A stretch of 64,000 bases of DNA from Kryptolebias marmoratus (lineage: Eukaryota; Chordata; Actinopteri; Cyprinodontiformes; Rivulidae). Shown here piece by piece: positions 13,901 to 24,764 of the stretch. The notes under the pieces were generated by a model, which did no database searches, was not told the DNA's origin, and was given only the letters and a program-made list of their open reading frames with translations. Every line of letters begins with the position of its first letter. Within the stretch, counting starts at the first letter, position 1. The position numbers and the translations under genes were made by a program. The stretch spans positions 16,521,507 through 16,585,506 of the forward strand of contig NC_051437.1 in assembly GCF_001649575.2 (NCBI RefSeq), written 5' to 3'.

Positions 13901-15509
13901 CAAGATCCGCTTGCCTCGCGCTCTCAGGTCCCGATACGTCAAGAAGGTTGGGGAGCAGATCAACCTGGTCATCCCATTCATTGTAAGCTGGCACACATGA
14001 ATGAAAACTCTAAAAGAAAAAAAACCTGATAAAGCTCAATTTAACCTTGGGTTTTGGGCTGCTTTACTCAACTCCTCAGGGAAAGCCTAAACCTGGAATA
14101 GTCTGGCTAAAGGATGGTCAGCCATTGGATACAAAACGAGCCAACATCAGGAATACTGACAGGGACAGCATCATGTTTATTCGCAGCGGTCAGAGGGAGG
14201 ACTCCGGTGTTTATGAAATCACGGTTAAAGTGGACAGCTTTGAAGACAAAGCAAACTTCACCCTTCAGGTTGTAGGTGAGTCATATATGAGATGGTTTAG
14301 GTCGATCATGAAAACAAGAAAATGTGGACGCAACATGTTTACTTGTTGCATCCTAATGAATCTGACATGTTGACTTCTTGCATCTGAATCTTGCAACTTG
14401 CTCCAACAGCATAAATGTCACCTCTAATAGTATTCTCACTGATTCAGAGTTTGAAGCAGCTAGCAGTAGTTGCTGTTAAAAGTAGTTTTCAGTAGGGCAA
14501 AACTGTTAACTTGCTAAGCTACGTACAAGTATGATTTGAATATTTGATGTTATACTGACACTAAAATATATGTCCTCAGATCTTCCTGGTCCTCCTGCAA
14601 GCATAAAGCTGGTAGATGCATGGGGCTTCAACGCTGCTATTGAGTGGACTCCCCCTAAAGATGATGGCAACTCGGAGATCACTGGATACACTGTCCAGAA
14701 GGCTGATCAGAAAACAGGGGTATAATGCCTGTTTACTGTAAAAACACCCTTAAATGAAACTAGCACTCCTTGAAGGAATGCATATAGCCCACCCACCACC
14801 TTGCAAAGATTTATACCAAAATCAGACATTTTTGTGTTGGGTTGACTCCAAAGGTTAATCAGTTGTAGATGATCCAATGATGACTATCGGAGACTTTCAT
14901 TAAAATGTGTCCACTAGTTTGTGAGAGATTTTGCTAACAGAGAGTCAGATAAACAAACAAACAATTAAATAGAGAGCAAGAAATTAAACAGGTCACGAAA
15001 ATATTATAAAAGGTAAGTAGTACTGTGGAGTAGTACTAATTTTTATTTTACACAAAGGTTACTGCTAAAAACAAGAGCTAAAGCAATTGTTGTGGTGTGT
15101 CTCCACCTCTTGCAGGAATGGTTCTCAGTGTTGGAGCACTACCACAGACTGTCTGTCACCATCACAGACCTCATCATGGGCAACTCATACTCCTTCAGGG
15201 TGTTCGCTGAGAACCAAGTGGGCCGGAGCGAGAAAAGCGCTGTCACCAAGAAGACGGCCACAATCCAGAAAACAGGTGACTTTATTGACGCATGTAGTAC
15301 CTTTATGCTCTGGTTCTGTTTGTTTATACGAAGAGCTGTGGCACTGCTGGAAATGGTAATAAGCTGCATTTAGCCTGTGAGAGATTAAAGTGAGTGCTTG
15401 AGGAGTTGAAATGACCTTGGCATTACTTTAAACCTAAGTGGCTAACACTCCTGGCCAGCGTTCAGCTTTCACATGAATTTAACAGCCTGTGAAACCATTA
15501 AGTGATGTG

Positions 15510-15557
<48 letters not shown>

Positions 15558-18500
15558 ATGTCTCTGTGTGTGTGAGAAATGTCTCTGCTGATGGTCTGTC
15601 TGTATCAGTTGACTTTGTGTTTCATACATTGAAGGTACTGACTGAATACTAAATGACTGCATGCTGCAGCTTCGTCACATATAACAATGTATAGCGGCAT
15701 TCCAGTATTATTGCTGCGTTTTTAAAAGAAGAAATATATTTGTTGCACCTTCCTTGAAGTTTTCTTTTTTTTTTAAATCAAATGAACACACTCAAATGTG
15801 AGTGCGTCCAATTGTCTCTCTCACATTTGGTCACTTGTAAAGTACCACTTAGAGTAAATTTATAACTACTTAAAGTAACAGCAGGGGAATCCAAACATGT
15901 ACCGGTGTAAATCTGCCACTAAACTAAAAGTACTGAGGTGTTTGTTGGGCCCCAAATCCTGGCTTTTAGCTGAAAGAAAGCTTTGCTTAAGCCACTGAAA
16001 AATGAATGGAAATGCCTGTATGTCACTTCCTTCCTGGCTTTGGCCCAATAATGTAGGCGTGGCTTACGTGTTTTCTAATGTCTGCTAAGATATTACTGTA
16101 TAATCTGTTCTGGTTCCCGCTTACCTCTGCTGAACCATTGCATAGTTTTACTTTATATTATATATCATTGTTACACTTATCAACAGTTGCTTTTGTTCAG
16201 TAAATGCTGAGTGCCATCACTTTAACACAAGTCAGCCCCCTCTGAGGGAACCACCAACATGCAAAACAACTGGTTCACTCAGTCAATATTACCAACCTAT
16301 AAATAAGTAAAGGCTTCTGTTAGTATTGTATCAGGATTTTACAAATGATACTCAGATAAGGTGATGGTTGTATGTGAACAGGTATTGTGTACAAGCCTCC
16401 TGAGTTCCAGGAACATGACTTCAGCGAGGCACCCAAGTTCACCACCCCACTCATCGACCGTGCAGCCACCGTGGGATACACGACGAAGCTGCTGTGTTCT
16501 GTTCGTGGAAGTCCCAAGGTCAGTCATGCACTCATGTTCAGAGGTTTATGGATCAAAATGTTCCTTTTTTGAATATCCCCTAATTATATGCATATATATT
16601 TTCCTTCCTGAGTTCGTGCTAAATTGTCCAACTTTCTTTTCATACAGGAATCATAATTTCTTATCCATACAGATACTTAATGATACTACTGACAAAACAA
16701 CTGAAAAGAAAACCTAATGACATGACATATTATTATGTATTATTAAGACAAAAAGCTGAGCACTACTTAAGTAGGCCATACAATTCAACAAATATTTGAA
16801 ACTAAATTGAGGCACACTTCTTATTTGACAGCATCTTCAGTGTTTATTCTATTAACTTGACATCAACCTTGATTGTGCTGCTCACTACATTTTGCTCTTT
16901 ATTTCCTGACATGAACTGATGTGATTATTTCAAGTGCTCCCTCTAACGTCACAGCAGCCAGCTTGTTATATCCTTCTGCTTCAGCCAATATTGTGGGAGA
17001 AAGTTAGATGTGCTCAGGAAAGCTGTTTTATAACACCACAGCTAAATAAGTATGGGTAAAAAGTAAAGTGCAAGAACACATTCTGTTCATTGTCATCCTT
17101 TGCGTGAAAATGTAAATTAAATGTTTTCATTATATTATTTACTTGTGGTTTTCAGGGCATCTCTTGTTCTAAGCTCAAATGTAGGCAAACATGTCACAAA
17201 TAGTAGAGGGTTACTGGTACCATTTGTCCTTAAGCCTGTGGATATTTCAACCACAAACACTTTCAAAATGGTACCAGTTGATCAAGAGTCCTCAGTACTC
17301 ATTGCTAGTGTCCTTCTTGGGATGACATGGTATTTTTACAGCTGAAGAGACCCACCGCTGAGCAGGACTCGCACTGGCATGTCTGTCTGAAGTTTGGCAT
17401 GTTTCTCACTCTTCTTGGCAGCTGCAGTTCTTGTTAGTATTATCCTTACAGTTGTTCAACGGACAGATTAGGTGGGAAGCCAGGGTGGAAATGCAGCTGC
17501 ACGTGATGTCCTTGGTGAAAGCTGAAAGACAGCTGTGGATGGATGGTCTGCATATGTCAGTGCGGATGAGATAAATCAAACTGCCACAACTTTCCGGATC
17601 GTCCTTGAGTGTGACCACAAAGGCAGCAAGAAATAGCCAAAAAAAAAAAGAGAGAGGACTTAATGGAAAATATCTGGGAAGAGTTAGTAACTAGAAACTA
17701 CCCACACACACACACAAAAATACACATTTTTTATTTAAATGTTGTGATGAAAATAACAAGAGACATAAATGTCTGAATCATAAATGTTTGATGTGATTTT
17801 GGTGACAGCATAGACATAGTTGTGATGTCAGGCCCTCTTTGCAGTAAATAACAATCCCACTGTGATGTAAACTATCCTCCAGAACATGTATGTTCTTTGT
17901 AGGGTCTTGGTGAGGTCTGCAGGCACATATTAGGAATGTTCAGTTTAAACTCTGCTCCCTTTTAAATGTCAAGACAGTGTTTTATGATTACTGTGTTGTT
18001 ATTGTTATGTAACTGATTTTCTGCATTACAGGTCTCTCTTGCAAATGAGACTACCTGTCTCTATGAGACTATCTGACTAAATAAAAGTAAATTAAAAAAA
18101 TAAATGTAGTGGGCAGCCTATTAGGGTCCTGGGTGAAGCGTAGTGGCAGCACTGCTAACATATCCATAACATGGAGCCCAGGCGCACTGACGTCGCTTGA
18201 TCATAGAAAATTTAAAGCAAGACTAGACATGCTGGTTGTGACAAAGTCGAGGAAGCAACCTAGCACAAATGTGATACCCACTGCTGATTCCTAATGCAGA
18301 CCAAGAGTGCCATTCCAGGGCAGGCACGAAGAGCTTGGTGTGGGCTCAAGATAGCCTGTTGGGGATTTAGGAAATAGCAGAGAAAATAACTATTTGAGTA
18401 ATAGGAGTGTAAAGCTTTAAATCTTTAATACATGTTCACATAAATTTATTAATCATCTGTGAAGGATCATGCACAAAGAAGCACATAATACTACTTTCAT

Positions 18501-20520
18501 TTATGCCCTTTAAATATCCTGTTACGGATTAATCCTTTTATTTCAGCAGACACAAACTGCAGGAGTTTTTACATCATTATAAATCACAAAAATGAAATAC
18601 AATTTTCCTTTAGTTTCTGTTTTGTGCACGTTCTCTAACAATTGTTCTTGCGTTCCTGTTTTTTTTTTATCTTTATTTTTTTTTGCTTTTGTAGAAATAC
18701 TGTAAGTTAAAATTCCGTCCTAAATAAGTTTTAAATATTTAACCCTTGGTTATGAAGCTGCTTTCCTCTTTGCGACAGATTCTGAAGCACTGTTGATGAG
18801 ATACAGCAGAAAGGCTTGTCCAGTAGACTGATATGTTATCCTTCTGCCTCTGATAAAGAGTGGTCAGATATAGAAGAAGAGACTACATTAGAAGCTGAGA
18901 GAGGAGCACACCAAAGAGACAGATAAGAGGTTAAGCTCGATGGACTGTCATGTTTACATGGATATGTTGCCCAATCACATTAGGTCCTATTTTTGCCACC
19001 CATCCAGACTGCAGCATAGCTTCCTTTATCAGTGTGAAAGACAATCTCTGTACCATCCAATGACATGAAAGTAGAGGATGACTCTAATGGAGAACATTAA
19101 AAACCCATGATTAGAAAGGTATGATTACAATAATTTTAGTAACATAAATTTATAATATTGAAATTCCAACTAATTTAGATGTGGTCAATGCACACTCTTT
19201 TAAATCAAAGGTTTTATGTAGTAAGATGTAAAATCTCATCTAATCCCTTTCAGGTCTTAAAATTACATATAAATACAGGCTCAGATGAACAACAACACAT
19301 GCCATATTACACTGTTTTTTTATACACTGAACAAACTCGGAGCCAAAATGCAGAAGCAGCACAGGCGAAACTATAATGAATTTACCCTTCCATAGTAATT
19401 AGGAAGGACAGCAGCAGCCAGGTGTGGCTAATTAAATACTCCTTGATTAAGTAATCATCAGCAGGTGTGATCGCCTCCATAAGGCCCCCTCCACAATGGA
19501 TGACAAGACTCTATTTTGACATATATTGGAACTTAAACAGTCCTGTTTTCCTCTGCTTTATATTATTTACATTTGGTGGTGTGGTTTGTGACCACCCAGC
19601 CCATTTTAATCAGCATATCAGCTGGTGTTATCAGCCAACCCGTTCAGATCAAGTGGCTAAACCAGCTAGACCATGTGACTGATGTAAGCAAAACAAATTA
19701 ATTTTGCCTCTAAGATCCAAACGTGATGAATAAAGTCAGTTAGTCAGCTGAATATAATAAATGATATGCTCTGTTTTGAACAGTAGGCATTTTTTCTGTT
19801 TTTTTTTTGGTCTGTGTTGCACATTTATGTTGCCAGCTGTTAAATGACACAATAAACTTAGATCGTGCTGATAGGTTGTCTATGATTTACAGTGATTCCT
19901 CCTCCCACCAGCAAATGTTTTTAAGAGGCAGCTCTTTTCTTCTCTGCTCGTCATCACTTCTATCTGTGTCATCGACCGGCTGACTCAATAGGAATGCACT
20001 CAGTATTTGTAATGTAAACTCATGCTGACTTGGTGCAAATAGAACTTTATATTGTCTGGCAATAAAAATCTGTACTGAACTGAAATCATAAAGGCAGCTT
20101 CCCAGATGGCAAACATAAACATGAGCTCATTAATAGCTCAGTTCTTGACTAAATTTTTTCCCTTCTTACAGCCTAAAATCGAGTGGTTAAAGAATCAGAT
20201 GATCATTGGTGACGACCCCAAGTTTCGGCAGATTTCCAACCAGGGCATTTGCTCCCTCGAGATCCGTAAGCCGTGCAGCTTTGACGGTGGTGTGTACACC
20301 TGCAGGGCCAAGAACGCCCAGGGAGAAGCCACTGTGTCCTGCAAACTGGAGGTCAAACGTACGTATCAATAGGCTGTCAATCATTCAGGCTGGCGTTCTT
20401 GTGTGCCCTGTGCTGTAGCAAATGTAAATTCATTTGAAAATAATCGCTTTTCTTTATTTCTATATTTCTCTCCCAACAGAGGTTATTCTTCCAGAGGCCA
20501 ACAAAGAAAAAGGGAAATAA
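7918..20520 (+). CDS. mybph: Myosin-binding protein H
   Basis: Thick-filament protein of striated muscle that binds myosin. Twelve coding exons: 7918-8116, 9607-9660, 9816-9881, 10092-10226, 10660-10827, 13894-13982, 14080-14275, 14580-14719, 15116-15275, 16382-16518, 20172-20358, 20480-20520. They sum to 1572 nt (523 aa; human MYBPH is about 477). All splice sites are GT-AG and phases match. Residues 1-106 are Ala/Pro/Lys/Glu-rich, starting [15 protein letters not shown], as in the N-terminal regions of MyBP-H and MyBP-C. Then come FN3 (about 107-208), Ig-I (about 210-302, WLKDG and DSGVYE motifs), FN3 (about 303-402) and Ig-I (about 405-510, [22 protein letters not shown]). This FN3-Ig-FN3-Ig order identifies MyBP-H rather than the longer MyBP-C proteins. 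The start is the first in-frame ATG of the Pro/Ala-rich exon. The last exon encodes only a short tail. Which teleost paralogue this is cannot be told. Confidence 0.93.
8117..9606 (+). other. mybph: mybph intron 1, no gene seen
   Basis: 1.49 kb between exons 1 and 2. It is AT-rich, with no conserved exon, tRNA-like structure or recognisable repeat in either strand. Confidence 0.7.
12076..12440 (+). mobile_element. SINE-like interspersed repeat in a mybph intron
   Basis: The segment begins GGTGGCACAGCGGAAAAGTGG and includes GTGGAGTTTGCATGTTCTCC and GACCTGTCCAGGGTGTC, a run I recognise as a very common fish interspersed repeat. It has decayed, with several substitutions and no long ORF. The family name was not assigned because no repeat library was available. 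It lies in the 3 kb intron 10828-13893, which otherwise holds a TG/G tract at 11895-11919. Confidence 0.7.
14765..14985. repeat. Dispersed repeat with CCTTGAAGGAATG end
   Basis: It starts with CCTTGAAGGAATGCAT followed by AGCCCACCCACC. The same palindromic end sequence, as CATTCCTTCAAGG, recurs near 20765 and 60541 and in diverged form near 37030. This indicates a short dispersed element family. Its right boundary is approximate and it lies in a mybph intron. Confidence 0.5.
15512..15556. repeat. (TG)n microsatellite in mybph intron
   Basis: An uninterrupted run of about 22 TG units, followed by a shorter imperfect run after TGCATG. Confidence 0.95.
16519..20171 (+). other. mybph: mybph intron before the last Ig exon, mostly featureless
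   Basis: 3.65 kb. About 18030-18090 contains a CTCTCTTGCAAATGAGA ... CTGACTAAATAAA stretch that resembles the 3' tail of a fish LINE. The rest is AT-rich with no recognisable gene; the short ORFs here match nothing I know. Confidence 0.5.
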
Positions 20521-21990
20521 ACCAAAATGTCCAGAGGTAAAGAACAGAACTTTGTTCTCTGATCTCTTCTGTACACATTGTTTGCAGCAGGGCCTAATTA
20601 TACCTAGTTAACTGTTCTTAACCAGGTGGTTTCTAGACTAATAAATGGAAAAGAAATCTGAAGTAAAAAGTGTTTAAATGTGTAAATATATAAAACAGTT
20701 TTCACAAATCAGTTGGGTTTTGTTTGTTTACTTTGCATTTTTCAGTATATGAACAGATTTTAACATTCCTTCAAGGAAGAAACAAAGAAAAACTGAACCT
20801 CCTCCGTTTCTGTCCTAATTGTTTGCTGTGAGCAGATATATTAGTGGATGCATTTGTTATGCTTCATTGCAGTCAGGGACATGTGTGTGTCCACATTACA
20901 CTGTAATAGGGCTCACAAGCCTTCCCAACCAACCCTAAATGAAGCCAAAGTGATCAGAACTCAGTGTATCTTCGATGTGTTCACATGTGTACTTACAGCC
21001 GTCCCTCTGTGATCACATTATCAAAAGACAGGTTTCATGCCAAGTGCACACTGTGCTCCACGAGTGATGCAGTGAGTGTCAAGATGTGGGCCCATAAGGA
21101 ACAACCAAAGATAAAAAGGGCCCTCTCAAGAGGGATAATGAAGGATCAGGCAGGGAGCACCTTGGGGGGACAGCGGTGATGTCAGCACAGCCTTTGAAAT
21201 GACTCCAGATGATGTGACACGCAGCCAAACTCTTCATATTACCATGAGTTGGCTGAGGACTTCTAAGGAGGAAGGATGGCCGGACAATCTTTGAAAGTAC
21301 TCGCTGGGTCTTGCAGACGTAGAGACCTTTATAAAGAAATCCAAACACAATCTACCCAAACATTCCTGGTTGAAGTGGTTATTAACACCTTAAGGACCCC
21401 ATTTAACTCTCATCTTTCATTATCTTCCCATCAGTGCCTTTTAAAGAAGCAGCAAAATCCAGGTCTTATGTTTGGAGGTAAGTTGTCAATTGCATTTCTT
21501 ATGTTGTTAGGACAGGACCCTCTAAACTTGTCCCTTCATAGGGACAAAAATAATAACTTTTTATAAATGTGAAATAAATATAAATCAGTGTAATGTCCCA
21601 TGAAATGAATGAATTTGTGTGTAAACGCATTGGACATATAAAAACTCCCTCCATCTCTGTGTTCCTCAAACCTTTCTTCCAGTGTTAAAGAAAGTGAATG
21701 AAGAAGCTGCAGCTGGCTATGCAGAAGTGTGAAAAAAAACAACGGAAGGGACAAAAAGAATGTACCAACACCTCCACATCTTCTGTACGTCCATCCCGAA
21801 CATCCTGGCCGTCCCAGTCCTGATGCTGTATGAGGAAGACGCACACCACACCCATCCCAGCCATCCCAGAAACATGGACAACATTGACAAATGTTGTTTT
21901 TTTTTTGTTGGTGACTATATTTGTCACATGCCCATTTTTCTGTTTGTGCTCTAAGTTATTCATTACGCAATAAAACAACAGCCATCAACG
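20521..21990 (+). other. mybph: mybph 3' UTR, probably spliced
   Basis: After the stop, the sequence CAGAG|GTAAAG gives a donor at 20537. A good acceptor (CTTCCAG, ending 21682) leads to a sequence with AATAAA at 21969-21974. The 3' UTR is therefore probably split into 20521-20536 and 21683-about 21990. The intron between holds nothing recognisable except a short CCTTGAAGG-type palindrome near 20765. Confidence 0.5.
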
Positions 21991-22599
21991 AATTGATATG
22001 CTCCTGAAATGACGGTTATTAATAAAAACTATATTTTACTAAATTCTGTGGCTTTTGATTCTGGTTTAAAAAAATCTTTAAATTCAGCATTAACCAAAAT
22101 TATTATATCCAGCTTAAAAAAGATGGCTGTTTCAGCAGCTTCTGGAACCTGGAATCAAACAGCCTGCACCTGGAAATTACAAAACTATAGGGTGACTTAT
22201 CATATCTATCATATCTTCATATTTTTGTATAATTATTTTTGACACAACATGTTTATATACATGGCAAATGTATTTATTTTTCTTTTGAAACATATCAGCT
22301 GCCTTTGGGCCCTCATATGTGTTAAAATAACTCCAAACCAAGTCAAATCTATGTTTATTTATTTAGCATGTTTAAAACAACTTTGGTTGACTATCATTAT
22401 AAGGAGTAAGGTAAAAGCAATAAAAATGAGCTCAAGTACAGTATCACAGAAGGAGTTTCAAAATAATTCTTGACTGTTCCCAGTAGGATAAAGAAACCAA
22501 CTTTCCAAATCAGCATCGAGTGTTGACATGTGGCAGGCTCATTGTCCTCAACTAGAACTAGGAGCCAAACGATTGACAGTTTCAGCAGCTTTTTTTTTT

Positions 22600-22930
22600 T
22601 TTTTTTCGCACGCAAAGGGAGGCTGTTCCACGTGGTAGGGGGCCAGCACTGAAAAGGTTCTGTCACCTCTGGATCTGAGTGTGTTTCAAAGCAACTCATT
22701 ACTAGACCTCAGAGCTCTGGCTGGAGTGTGACGATGCAAAGGTCCTGACAGACAAAGTGGTGCAATACCATTAAGACTTTAAAAGGTTAACCGAGTTCTG
22801 TCATGAACAGGAAGTCATGCAGGTGTGATGTTATCACACTTCGTCTTTCCTGTCAGAAGGCAAGCTGCAGCAGTTTGAACAGCTTGCAGCTGCTTTAAAC
22901 CAGTATAGAAAGAATAAAATAATCCAGACG
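22600..22930 (+). repeat. Probable decayed LINE-related interspersed repeat
   Basis: GGCTGTTCCACGTGGTAGGG, GAAAAGGTTCTGTCACCTC and CAGCTTGCAGCTGC runs resemble a frequently seen teleost repeat. It has no intact ORF and its borders are approximate. It is preceded by a T-rich stretch at 22588-22606. Confidence 0.45.
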
Positions 22931-23509
22931 AGATGTGATTGAGGCATGATTTATGGTCTCAAATCATTTAAAGATAGACAGATAGAGAAATCTGGAGTTT
23001 GGGTCCTTCTTTAAAAATATGAAACACTTAAAATGGAAGATATTAAGTGTATGAACAATTTGCACCAACAACACCACCTGGAATTACACTCCAGGAAATC
23101 TAAATAGAAACAAAAAGAACACACGTTTGATTCAAATAAATTCCACAATGTTTATTGGAGGGCCAAACAACACAAAAGAACATTCAGAAAGGATTTCATA
23201 ATTTAATTTAGCAATATCCTAAAATAGGGAGGATTTTTATGGATGCAATTTTAAATGCTAAAAAACTTTGGCTGATACTTAATGAGAGGAAACTGAGGTT
23301 TACTAGTAGGGGAGGTCGTGAGAAGAAGAGGGCGACATGCAGTGTAGAAAAGGGATCACCCTGCACTCAACAAAACACAGCAAACAAAAAAGGGGGCGCT
23401 CAAAAAAAAAGAAAAACACAGGACACCGCCACCAGGGGGCACCACTGCCACCACACAGGAGCCTCGGTCCCAGAAACACAAAACAAACAGCGGTGTCACA
23501 ATTAAATTT

Positions 23510-23566
23510 TATTTAATTTCCCTTTGGGATTAATAAAGTATTTTTGAATTGAATTGAATTGAATTG
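23510..23566 (+). repeat. Retroposon 3' tail with GAATT repeats
   Basis: TTTCCCTTTGGGATTAATAA followed by AGTATTTTT and (GAATT)n. The same tail occurs at 26797-26846 and 32596-32645. It looks like the short 3' end of a non-LTR retroelement common in fish; the family is not assigned. Confidence 0.7.
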
Positions 23567-23597
23567 GTGATGCAGACAGTCTATATCGGGGGGGGGG

Positions 23598-23630
23598 NNN
23601 NNNNNNNNNNNNNNNNNNNNNNNNNNNNNN
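23598..23630. other. Assembly gap
   Basis: 33 consecutive N bases directly after a run of G (23588-23597). The gap size may be nominal. Confidence 1.
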
Positions 23631-23785
23631 ACAAACCTGATTTGAATCAGTGGGTGATTAACAGGCTTCTGCAGAACATGAAGAGGTGATTTAACCACTG
23701 AATCAGGTGTGTTGGAGCAGGGAAACAAGTAACACATGCAGGATAGTAGCCCTCGAGGTCCAGGATTGGACACCCCTGTTCTACA
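23631..23785 (-). mobile_element. hAT-like short nonautonomous repeat
   Basis: Contains ACCTGATTTGAATCAGTGGG, CTGAATCAGGTGTGTTGGAG and CCCTCGAGGTCCAGGATTGG, typical of a short, very abundant fish DNA element. It is truncated on the left by the gap. Family assignment comes from memory of the repeat and was not checked against a library. Confidence 0.6.
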
Positions 23786-24764
23786 GCCTTAGGCTTTAAA
23801 ATTTAAGATACACAGGCATAATTAGAAAGCCACAGGGATTTTTTATTTTTATTTTTGTAGTATACTGACACCTCATGGTGAGTGGTGAGTCCAAACTGAT
23901 GGGAGGGAAGAGAAACCTGCTGCATTACACGTGACAAAGATGTGCAGGAAGTGGTGTTTTGCAACAGAGTTTTAAAGGTTCAGCAGCTAAAACTAAACTT
24001 ACACAGCAGAATCATTGTTTATAAGTCTAAAAACAGTTGGTTGTCTTTGTTTTTTTTTTTTCTTTTACCTGTATGTCTTTCGGTAAAGGTTTTAAGTAAA
24101 GTTAAGCTGTAAAGTGTCACCTTTGGCTGAAGACAAAAGGATGCTGCGGTGTTTGTGGTAAACTGAAGAGTTAAAATAAAACAAAACCCTGTGGCTTCTG
24201 CTCAAACAAATCAAATGAAAGGTATCACTTTCAAAACGATCTTTAAAACTCTACCATCTGCTTTACACGTTGATTATCTTAGATTGTCACCTCTGTGGAT
24301 CTTTAATGTTGCCCTAAAAAATAAAAAACTGTATATTTTAGATCAGTTATCTACATACGTTTTCTATCTTTCCACGTTTGCAAACTTCCTATCTGTAAAC
24401 CCGTGGAATGGGTGGACTTTGTGTTGATCCATTTAGGAAGCATCGGATTATCAGTTTATTTTTGTCAATTGCTTTCATTTCCCCTAACTCTGTGCCACTT
24501 TTCAGCACAAATCAACATGTTAAAGATGTGACTGTGGTTCACCAACACGCTTCCTGTTGCTTCAGCAACACACACGTACAGACACACACAATAGAGCAGA
24601 TGTCAGAGTGACAGAAAGGCTGTCGTCCTGCCGTGAGATCAGAAATGAATACTCTGCACACACCCATCTCAACTGCAAGCTAGTTCGTTTATTGAGCTTG
24701 ACTGCATGGCAGATATATGACTCAGCTCAGCAACACAGCCTCTACATGTGAGAATCAATGGAAA

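Larger units (their letters stand above)
21991..24764. other. Intergenic region between mybph and the Ig receptor
   Basis: No gene is recognised. It holds a probable old LINE-derived repeat (about 22600-22930), a retroposon tail (23510-23566), the sequence gap (23598-23630) and a hAT-like repeat (23631-23785). The remainder up to the receptor signal-peptide exon is AT-rich single-copy-looking sequence. Confidence 0.6.
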